This document shows, piece after piece, positions 50,591-62,100 of a stretch of 64,000 nt of DNA. A model generated the notes under the pieces. It ran no database searches and had not been told where the DNA came from. It saw only the letters and a list, made by a program, of their open reading frames with translations. Source of the stretch: Nomia melanderi (Eukaryota; Arthropoda; Insecta; Hymenoptera; Halictidae); assembly GCF_051020985.1 (NCBI RefSeq), contig NW_027475133.1, positions 1,364,001-1,428,000 of the forward strand. Direction: 5' to 3'. The stretch's first letter is position 1, and each line of letters begins with the position of its first letter. The position numbers and the translations under genes are program-made.

Positions 50591-53500
50591 AGGAAGCCCT
50601 GGCGCATGATTCTGTGCAGCGGGAACGACCTCGGACCACCAGGGGCCGAGAAAATCACCGTCTCATGGGGCCGGACTGTAAGGGTCAAGGGAAAACCCAA
50701 TATATATCTGGTGATATCTAGGGTGCTATTAGAGATACCGCAATAAATCAAAGTGCATTGTCTGTAGGAGGCCCTGGCGAATGAATCTGTGCTGCAGGAA
50801 CGACCTCGGACCACCAGGGGCCGAGAAAATTAGTGATATTCGGAATCCGTCACCCAAGGTCATGTAAAAATGCAGCATATATCTGGTGATATCTCGGGTG
50901 CTATTACAGATAGCGCAATAAATCAAAGTGCATTGTCTGTAGGAGGCCCTGGCGCATGTATCTGTGCAGCGGGAACGACCTCGGACCACCAGGGGCCGAG
51001 AAAATTGGTGATATTCGGAATCCGTCACCCAAGGTCATGTAAAAATGCAGCATATATCTGGTGATATCTCGGGTGCTATTACAGATAGCGCAATAAATCA
51101 AAGTGCATTGTCTGTAGGAGGCCCTGGCGCAAGAATCTGTGCAGCGGAAACGACCTCGGACCACCAGGGGCCGAGAAAACCACAGTCTCATGGGGCCGGA
51201 CACTCAAGGTCAGGGGAAAATCCAATATATATCTGGTTATATCTAGGGTGCTATTAGAGATAGCGCAATAAACCACAGTCAATTATCTGCAGGAGGCCCT
51301 GGCGCATGAATCTGTGCAACGGGAACGACCTCGGACCACCAGGGGCCGAGAAAATCACCGTCTCATGGGGCCGGACTGTAAGGGTCAGGGAAAAACCCAA
51401 TATATATCTGGTGATATCTAGGGTGCTATTAGAGATACCGCAATAAATCAAAGTGCATTGTCTGTAGGAGGCCCTGGCGACTGAATCTGTGCAGCAGGAA
51501 CGACCTCGGACCACCAGGGGCCGAGAAAATTAGTGATATTCGGAATCCGTCACCCAAGGTCATGTAAAAATGCAGCATATATCTGGTGATATCTCGGGTG
51601 CTATTACAGATAGCGCAATAAATCAAAGTGCATTGTCTGTAGGAGGCCCTGTCGCATGTATCTGTGCAGCGGGAACGACCTCGGACCACCAGGGGCCGAG
51701 ATAATTAGTGATATTCGGAATCCGTCACCCAAGGTCATGTAAAAATGCAGCATATATCTGGTGATATCTCGGGTGCTATTACAGATAGCGCAATAAATCA
51801 AAGTGCATTGTCTGAAGGAGGCCCTGGCGCATGAATCTGTGCAGCGGGAAAGACCTCGGACCACCAGGGGCCGAGAAAACCACAGTCTCATGGGGCCGGA
51901 CACTCAGCGTCAGGGAACAATCCAATATATATCTGGTGATATCTCGGGTGCTATTAGAGATAGCGCAATAAACCAAAGTGCATTGTCTGCAGGAAGCCCT
52001 GGCGCATGATTCTGTGCAGCGGGAACGACCTCGGACCACCAGGGGCCGAGAAAATCACCGTCTCATGGGGCCGGACTGTAAGGGTCAGGGAAAAACCCAA
52101 TATATATCTGGTGATATCTAGGGTGCTATTAGAGATACCGCAATAAATCGAAGTGCATTGTCTGTAGGAGGCCCTGTCGAATGAATCTGTGCTGCAGGAA
52201 CGACCTCGGACCACCAGGGGCCGAGAAAATTAGTGATATTCGGAATCCGTCACCCAAGGTCATGTAAAAATGCAGCATATATCTGGTGATATCTCGGGTG
52301 CTATTACAGATAGCGCAATAAATCAAAGTGCATTGTCTGTAGGAGGCCCTGGCGCATGTATCTGTGCAGCGGGAACGACCTCGGACCACCAGGGGCCGAG
52401 AAAATTGGTGATATTCGGAATCCGTCACCCAAGGTCATGTAAAAATGCAGCATATATCTGGTGATATCTCGGGTGCTATTACAGATAGCGCAATAAATCA
52501 AAGTGCATTGTCTGTAGGAGGCCCTGGCGCATGAATCTGTGCAGCGGAAACGACCTCGGACCACCAGGGGCCGAGAAAACCACAGTCTCATGGGGCCGGA
52601 CACTCAAGGTCAGGGGAAAATCCAATATATATCTGGTGATATCTCGGCTGCTATTAGAGATAGCGCAATAAACCAAAGTGAATTATCTGCAGGAGGCCCT
52701 GGCGCATGAATCTGTGCAACGGGAACGACCTCGGACCACCAGGGGCCGAGAAAACCACAGTCTCATGGGGCCGGACACTCATGGACAGGGGAAAATCCAA
52801 TATATATCTGGTGATATCTCGGGTGCTATTAGAGATAGCGCAATAAACCAAAGTGCATTGTCTGCAGGAAGCCCTGGCGCATGATTCTGTGCAGCGGGAA
52901 CGACCTCGGACCACCAGGGGCCGAGAAAATCACCGTCTCATGGGGCCGGACTGTAAAGGTCAGGGAAAAACCCAATATATATCTGGTGATATCTAGGGTG
53001 CTATTAGAGATACCGCAATAAATCGAAGTGCATTGTCTGTAGGAGGCCCTGTCGAATGAATCTGTGCTGCAGGAACGACCTCGGACCACCAGGGGCCGAG
53101 AAAATTAGTGATATTCGGAATCCGTCACCCAAGGTCATGTAAAAATGCAGCATATATCTGGTGATATCTCGGGTGCTATTACAGATAGCGCAATAAATCA
53201 AAGTGCATTGTCTGTAGGAGGCCCTGGTGCATGAATCTGTGCAGCGGAAACGACCTCGGACCACCAGGGGCCGAGAAAACCACAGTCTCATGGGGCCGGA
53301 CACTCAGGGTCAGTGAAAAATCCAATATATCTCTGGTGATATCTCGGGTGCTATTAGTGATAGCGCAATAAACCAAAGTGAATTGTCTGCAGGAAGCCCT
53401 GGCGCATGATTCTGTGCAGCGGGAACGACCTCGGACCACCAGGGGCCGAGAAAATCACCGTCTCATGGGGCCGGACTGTAAGGGTCAGGGGAAAACCCAA

Positions 53501-54791
53501 TATATATCTGGTGATATCTAGGGTGCTATTAGAGATACCGCAATAAATCAAAGTGCATTGTCTGTAGGAGGCCCTGGCGAATGAATCTGTGCTGCAGGAA
53601 CGACCTCGGACCACCAGGGGCCGAGAAAATTAGTGATATTCGGAATCCGTCACCCAAGGTCATGTAAAAATGCAGCATATATCTGGTGATATCTCGGGTG
53701 CTATTACTGATAGCGCAATAAATCAAAGTGCATTGTCTGTGGGAGGCCCTGGCGCATGTATCTGTGCAGCGGGAACGACCTCGGACCACCAGGGGCCGAG
53801 AAAATTGGTGATATTCGGAATCCGTCACCCAAGGTCATGTAAAAATGCAGCATATATCTGGTGATATCTCGGGTGCTATTACAGATAGCGCAATAAATCA
53901 AAGTGCATTGTCTGTAGGAGGCCCTGGCGCAAGAATCTGTGCAGCGGAAACGACCTCGGAGCACCAGGGGCCGAGAAAACCACAGTCTCATGGGGCCGGA
54001 CACTCAAGGTCAGGGGAAAATCCAATATATATCTGGTTATATCTCGGGTGCTATTAGAGATAGCGCAATAAACCAAAGTCAATTATCTGCAGGAGGCCCT
54101 GGCGCATGAATCTGTGCAACGGGAACGACCTCGGACCACCAGGGGCCGAGAAAATCACCGTCTCATGGGGCCGGACACTCAGGTTCAGGGGAAAATCCAA
54201 TATATATCTGGTGATATCTCGGGTGCTATTAGAGATAGCGCAATAAACCAAAGTGCATTGTCTGCAGGAAGCCCTGGCGCATGATTCTGTGCAGCGGGAA
54301 CGACCTCGGACCACCAGGGGCCGAGAAAATCACCGTCTCATGGGGCCGGACTGTAAGGGTCAGGGAAAAACGCAATATATATCTGGTGATATCTAGGGTG
54401 CTATTAGAGATACCGCAATAAATCGAAGTGCATTGTCTGTAGGAGGCCCCGGCGAATGAATCTGTGCTGCAGGAACGACCTCGGACCACCAGGGGCCGAG
54501 AAAATTAGTGATATTCGGAATCCGTCACGCAAGGTCATGTAAAAATGCAGCATATATCTGGTGATATCTCGGGTGCTATTACAGATAGCGCGATAAATCA
54601 AAGTGCATTGTCTGTAGGAGGCCCTGGCGCATGTATCTGTGCAGCGGGAACGACCTCGGACCACCAGGGGCCGAGAAAATTGGTGATATTCGGAATCCGT
54701 CACCCAAGGTCATGTAAAAATGCAGCATATATCTGGTGATATCTCGGGTGCTATTACAGATAGCGCAATAAATCAAAGTGCATTGTCTGCA
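50591..54791 (+). repeat. V2-rich region, 3- to 5-monomer units
   Basis: Eleven V2 monomers start at 50767, 50942, 51467, 51642, 52167, 52342, 53042, 53567, 53742, 54442 and 54617. A GATTCTGTGCAGCGGG monomer, replaced by a GAATCTGTGCAACGGG monomer in one unit, precedes each V2 singlet or pair. Here V2 reads TAGTGATATTCGG or TTGGTGATATTCGG and GTCATGTAAAAATGCAGC, unlike the copies at 23-33 kb. The offsets of the leading V2 monomer are 700, 700, 875, 525 and 875 bp. Confidence 0.9.
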
Positions 54792-57700
54792 GGAGGCCCC
54801 GGCGCATGAATCTGTGCAACGGGAACGACCTCGGACCATCAGGGGCCGAGAAAACCACAGTCTCATGGGGCCGGACACTCAGGGTCAGGGAAAAATCCAA
54901 TATATATCTGGTGATATGTCGGGTGCTATTACAGATAGCGCAATAAATCAAAGTGCATTGTCTGGAGGAGGCCCTGGCGCATGAATCTGGGAAGCGGGAA
55001 CGACCTCGGACCACCAGGGGCCGAGAAAACCACCATCTCATGGGGCCGGACACTCAGGGTCAGGGGAAAATCCAATATATATCTGGTGATGTCTCGGGTG
55101 CTATTAGTGATAGCGCAATAAACCAAAGTGAATTATCTGCAGGAGGCCCTGACGCATGAATCTGTGCAACGGGAACGACCTCGGACCACCAGGGGCCGAG
55201 AAAACCACAGTCTCATGGGGCCGGACACTCAGGGTCAGGGGAAAATCCAATATATATCTGGTGATATCTCGGGTGCTATTACAGATAGCGCAATAAATCA
55301 ATCGCATTGTCTGTAGGAGGCCCTGGCGCATGAATCTGTGCAGCGGGAACGACCTCGGACCACCAGGGGCCGAGAAAACCACAGTCTCATGGGGCCGGAC
55401 ACTCAGGGTCAGGGGAAAATCCAATATATATCTGGTGATATCTCGGGTGCTATTAGAGATAGCGCAATAAACCAAAGTGAATTATCTGCAGGAGGCCCTG
55501 GCTCATGAATCTGTGCAACGGGAACGACCTCGGACCACCAGGGGCCGAGAAAACCACAGTCTCATGGGGCCGGACACTCAGGGTCAGATAAAAATCCAAT
55601 ATATATCTGGTGATGTCTTGGGTGCTATTAGAGATAGCGCAATAAACCAAAGTGAATTATCTGCAGGAGGCCCTGGCGCATGAATCTGTGCAGCGGGAAC
55701 GACCTCGGACCACCAGGGGCCGAGACATCCACCGTCTCATGGGGCCGGACACTCAGGGTCAGGGAAAAATCCAATATATATCTGGTGATATGTCGGGTGC
55801 TATTACAGATAGCGCAATAAATCAAAGTGCATTGTCTGGAGGAGGCCCTGGCGCATGAATCTGGGAAGCGGGAACGACCTCGGACCACCAGGGGCCGAGA
55901 AAACCACCGTCTCATGGGGCCGGACACTCAGAGTCAGGGGAAAATCCAATATATATCTGGTGATATCTCGGGTGCTATTAGAGATAGCGCAATAAGCCAA
56001 AGGGACTTAACTGCAGGAGGCCCTGGCGCATGCATCTGTGCAGCGGGAACGACCTCGGACCACCAGTGGCCGAGAAAACCACCGTCTCATGGGGCCGGAC
56101 ACTCAGGGTCAGGGGAAAATCCAATATATATCTGGTGATATCTCGGGTGCTATTAGAGATAGCGCAATAAGCCAAAGGGACTTATCTGCAGGAGGCCCTG
56201 GCGCATGAATCTGTGCAGCGGGAACGACCTCGGACCACCAGGGGCAGAGAAAACAACCGTCTCATGGGGCCGGACAATCTGGGTCAGGGAAAAATCCAAT
56301 ATATATGTGGTGATATCTCGGGTGCTATTACAGATAGCGCAATAAATCAAAGTGCATTGTCTGTAGGAGGCCCTGGCGCATGAATCTGTGCAGCGGGAAC
56401 GACCTCGGACCACCAGGGGCCGAGAAAACCACCGTCTCATGGGGCCGGACACTCTGGGTCAGGGAAAAATCCAATATATATGTGGTGATATCTCGCGTGC
56501 TATTAGAGATAGCGCAATAAGCCAAAGGGAATTATCTGCAGGAGGCCCTGGCGCATGAATCTGTGCAGCTGGAACGACCTCGGACGACCAGGGGCCGAGA
56601 AAACCACAGTCTCATGGGGCCGGACACTCAGGGTCAGGGGAAAATCCAATATATATCTGGTGATATCTCGGGTGCTATTAGAGATAGCGCAATAAACCAA
56701 AGTGAGTTATCTGCAGGAGGACCTGGCGCATGAATCTGTGCAGCGGGAACGACCTCGGACCACCAGGGGCCGAGAAAACCACCGTCCCGTGGGGCCGGAC
56801 ACTTAGGGTCAGTGAAAAATCCAATATATATCTGGTGATATCTCGGGTGCTATTACAGATAGCGCAATAAATCAGAGTGCATTGTCTGTAGGAGGCCCTG
56901 GCGCATGAATCTGTGCAGCGGGAACGACCTCGGACCACCAGGGGCCGAGACATCCACCGTCTCATGGGGCCGGACACTCAGGGTCAGGGAAAAATCCAAT
57001 ATATATCTGGTGATATGTCGGGTGCTATTACAGATAGCGCAATAAATCAAAGTGCATTGTCTGGAGGAGGCCCTGGCGCATGAATCTGGGAGGCGGGAAC
57101 GACCTCGGACCACCAGGGGCCGAGAAAACCACCGTCTCATGGGGCCGGACACTCAGAGTCAGGGGAAAATCCAATATATATCTGGTGATATCTCGGGTGC
57201 TATTAGAGATAGCGCAATAAGCCAAAGGGACTTATCTGCAGGAGGCCCTGGCGCATGCATCTGTGCAGCGGGAACGACCTCGGACCACCAGGGGCCGAGA
57301 AAACCACCGTCTCATGGGGCCGGACACTCAGGGTCAGGGGAAAATCCAATATATATCTGGTGATATCTCGGGTGCTATTAGAGATAGCGCAATAAGCCAA
57401 AGGGACTTATCTGCAGGAGGCCCTGGCGCATGAATCTGTGCAGCGGGAACGACCTCGGACAACCAGGGGCAGAGAAAACCACCGTCTCATGGGGCCGGAC
57501 AATCTGGGTCAGGGAAAAATCCAATATATATGTGGTGATATCTCGGGTGCTATTACAGATAGCGCAATAAACCAAAGTGAGTTATCTGCAGGAGGCCCTG
57601 GCGCATGAATCTGTGCAGCGGGAACGACCTCGGACCACCAGGGGCCGAGAAAACCACCGTCCCGAGGGGCCGGACACTTAGGGTCAGTGAAAAATCCAAT

Positions 57701-59150
57701 ATATATCTGGTGATATCTCGGGTGCTATTACAGATAGCGCAATAAATCAAAGTGCATTGTCTGTAGGAGGCCCTGGCGCACGAATCTGTGCAGCGGGAAC
57801 GACCTCGGACCACCAGGGGCCGAGAAAACCACCGTCTCACGGGGCCGGCCACTCAGGGTCAGTGAAAAATCCAATATATATCTGGTGATATCTCGGGTGC
57901 TATTACAGATAGCGCAATAAATCAAAGTGCATTGTCTGTAGGAGGCCCTGGCGCATGAATCTGTTCAGCGGGAACGACCTCGGACCACCAGGGGCCGAGA
58001 AAACTACAGTCTCATATGGCCGGACACTCAGGGTCTGGGGAAAATCCAATTTATATCTGGTGATATCTCGGGTCCTATTACAGATAGGGAAATAAATCAA
58101 AGTGAATTATCTGCAGGAGGCCCTGGCGCATGAATCTGTGCAGCGGGAACGACCTCGGTCCACCAGGGGCCGAGAATACCACCGTCTCATGGGGCTGGAC
58201 ACTCAGGGTGCGGGAAATATCCAATATATATCTGGTGATATCTCGGGTGCTATTACAGATAGCGCAATAAATCAAAGTGCATTGTCTGTAGGAGGCCCTG
58301 GCGCATGAATCTGGGCAGCGGGAACGACCTAGGACCACCAGGGGCCGAGAAAACCACCGACTCACGGGGCCGGACACTCAGGGTCAGGGGAAAATCCAAT
58401 ATATATCTGGTGATATCTCGGGTGCTATTAGAGACAGCGCAATAAACCAAAGTGCATTGTCTGTAGGAGGCCCTGGCGCATGAATCTGTGAAGCGGGAAC
58501 GACCTCGGACCACCAGGGGCCGAGAAAACCACCGTCTCATGGGGCCGGACACTCTGGGTCAGGGAAAAATCCAATATATATGTGGTGATATCTCGGGTGC
58601 TATTAGAGATAGCGCAATAAATCAAAGTGCATTGTCTGTAGGAGGCCCTGGCGCATGAATCTGTTCAGCGGCAACGACCTCGGACCACCAGGGGCCGAGA
58701 AAACTACAGTCTCATGCGGCCGGACACTCAGGTTCTGGGGAAAATCCAATATATATCTGGTGATATCTCGGGTCCTATTACAGATAGGGAAATAAATCAA
58801 AGTGAATTATCTGCAGGAGGCCCTGGCGCATGAATCTGTGCAGCGAGAACGACCTCGGTCCACCAGGGGCCGAGAAAACCACCGTCTCATGGGGCTGGAC
58901 ACTCAGGGTGCGGGAAATATCGAATATATATCTGGTGATATCTCGGGTGCTATTACAGATAGCGCAATAAATCAAAGTGCATTGTCTGTAGGAGGCCCTG
59001 GCGCATGAATCTGGGCAGCGGGAACGACCTAGGACCACCAGGGGCCGAGAAAACCACCGACTCACGGGGCCGGACACTCAGGGTCAGGGGAAAATCCAAT
59101 ATATATCTGGTGATATCTCGGGTGCTATTAGAGACAGCGCAATAAACCAA
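54792..59150 (+). repeat. Main-type monomers with 4-, 5- and 7-monomer local repeats
   Basis: About 55728-56330 matches 56953-57555 (1225 bp). About 56678-56977 matches 57553-57852 (875 bp). About 57960-58430 matches 58660-59130 (700 bp). One 174-bp monomer lies near 55300 (AAATCAATCGCATTG). The GGTCCTATTACAGATAGGGA form of H2 appears near 58071 and 58771. Confidence 0.85.
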
Positions 59151-62100
59151 AGTGAATTATCTGCAGGAGGCCCTGGCGCATGCATCTGTGCAGCGGGAAC
59201 GACCTCGGACCACCAGGGGCCAAGAAAACCACCGTCTCATGGCGCCGGTCACTCAGGGTCAGGGAAAAATCCAATATATATCTGGTGATATCTCGGGTGC
59301 TATTAGAGATAGCGCACTAAATCAAAGTGCATTGTCTGTAGGACGCCCAGGCGAATGAATCTGTGCAGCGGGAAGGACCTCGGTCCACCAGGGGCCGAGA
59401 AAATCACCGTCTCATGGAGCCGGACACTCAGGGTCAGGGAAAAATCCAATATATATGTGGTGATATCTCGGGTGCTATTACAGATAGCGCAATAAACCAA
59501 AGTGCATTGTCTTTAGTAGGCCCAGGCGAATGAATCTGGCCAGCAGGAACGACCTCCGACCACCAGGGGCCGAGAAAACCACCGTCTCATGGGGCCGGAC
59601 ACTCAGGGTCAGGGGAAAATTCAATATATATCTGGTGATATCTCGGGTGCTATTACAGATAGCGCAATAAATAAAAGTGCATTGTCTGTAGGAGGCGCAG
59701 GCGAATGAATCTGGCCAGCGGGAACGACCTCGGACCACCAGGGGCCAAGAAAACCACCGTCTCATGGGGCCGGACACTCAGGGTCAGGGGAAAATCCAAT
59801 ATACATCTGGTGATATCTCGGTAGCTATTACAGATAGCCCAACAAATCAAAGTGCATTGTCTGTAGAAGGCCCTGCCGCATGAATCTGTGCAGCGGGAAC
59901 GACCTCGGACCACCAGGGGCCGGGAAAACCACAGTCTCATGGGGCCGGACACTCAGGGTCAGGGGAAAATTCAATATATATCTGGTGATATCTCGGGTGC
60001 TATTACAGATAGCGCAATAAATCAAAGTGCATTGTCTGTAGGAGGCCCAGGCGAATGAATCTGGCCAGCGGGAACGACCTCGGACCACCAGGGGCCAAGA
60101 AAACCACCGTCTCATGGCGCCGGACACTCAGGGTCAGGGAAAAATCCAATATATATCTGGTGATATCTCGGGTGCTATTAGAGATAGCGCACTAAATCAA
60201 AGTGCATTGTCTGTAGGACGCCCAGGCGAATGAATCTGTGCAGCGGGAAGGACCTCGGTCCACCAGGGGCCGAGAAAATCACCGTCTCATGGAGCCGGAC
60301 ACTCAGGGTCAGGGAAAAATCCTATATATATCTGGTGATATCTCGGGTGCTATTAGAGATAGCGCAATAAACCAAAGTGAATTATCTATAGGAGGCCCTG
60401 GCGCATGAATCTGTGCAGCGAGAACGACCTAGGACCACCAGGGACCGAGAAAAACATCGACACATGGGGCAGGACTGTCAGGGTCAAGGAAAAATCCAAT
60501 ATATATCTTTTGATATCACGGGTGCTATTAGAGGTAGCGCAATAAACCAAAGTGAATTATCTATAGGAGGCCCTGGCGCATGAATCTGTGCAGCGGGATC
60601 GACATCGGACAACCAGGGGCCGAGAAAACCACCGTCTCATGGGGCCGGACACTCAGTGTCAGGGGAAAATCCAATATATATCTGGTGATACCTCGGGTGC
60701 TATTACTGATAGCGCAATAAAGCAAAATGCATTGTCTGTAGGAGGCCCTGGCGCATGAATCTGTGCAGCGGGATCGAATTCGGACCACCAGGGGCCGAGA
60801 AAATCACTTTCTCATGGGGTCGGACTGGCAGGGTCAGGGAAAAATCCAATATATATCTGGTGATATCTCGGGTGCTATTAGAGATAGCGCAATAAATCAA
60901 AGCGCATTGTCTGTAGGAGGCACTGGCGAATGAATCTGTGCAGCAGGAACTACCTCGGACCACCAGGGGCCGAGAAAATTACAGATATTCGGAATCCGTC
61001 ACCCAAGGTCATGTAAAAATCCAGCATATATCTTTTGATATCTCGGGTGCTATTACAGATCGCGCAATAAACCAAAGTGAATTGCCTGCAGGAAGCCTTG
61101 GCGCATGAATCTGTTCAGCCGGATCGACCTCGGACCACGAGGGACCGAGTAAACCATCGACACATGGGGCCGGACTGTCAGGGTCAAGGAAAAATCCAAT
61201 ATATATCTGGTGATATCTCGGGTGCTATTAAAGATAGCGCAATAAATCAAAGTGCATTGCCTGTAGGAGGCCCTGGCGCATGAATCTGTGCAGCGGGATC
61301 GACCTCGGACCACCAGGGGCCGAGGAAATCACCGTCTCATGGAGCCGGAAAGACAGGGTCAGGGAAAAATCCAATATATATCTGGTGATATCTCGTGTGC
61401 TATTAGAGATAGCGCAATAAATCAAAGTGCATTGTCTGCCGGAGGCCCTGGCGCATGAATCTGTGCAGCGGGAACGACCTCGGAACACCAGGGGCCGAGA
61501 AAACCACCGTCTCATGGGGTCGGACACTCAGGGTCAGGGAACAATCCAATATATATCTGGTGATATTTCGGGTGCTATTACAGATAGCCCACTAAACCAA
61601 AGTGAATTATCTGCAGTGGGCCCTGGCGCCTGAATCTGTGCAGCGGGATCGACCTCGGACCACCAGGGGCCGAGAAAATCACCGTCTCATGGGGCTGGAT
61701 TGTCAGGGTCAGGGAAAAATCCAATGTATATCTGGTGACATCTCCGGTGCTATTAGAGATAGCGCAATAAACCAAAGTGAATTATCTATAGGAGGCCCTG
61801 GCGCATGAATCTGTGCAGCGAGAACGACCTAGGACCACCAGGGACCGAGAAAAACATCGACACATGGGGCAGGACTGTCAGGGTCAAGGAAAAATCCAAT
61901 ATATATCTTTTGATATCACGGGTGCTATTAGAGGTAGCGCAATAAACCAAAGTGAATTATCTATAGGAGGCCCTGGCGCATGAGTCTGTGCAGCGGGATC
62001 GACATCGGACAACCAGGGGCCGAGAAAATCTCCGTCTCATGCGGCCGGACTGTCAGGGTCAGGGAAAAATACAATATATATCAGGTGATATCTCGGGTGC

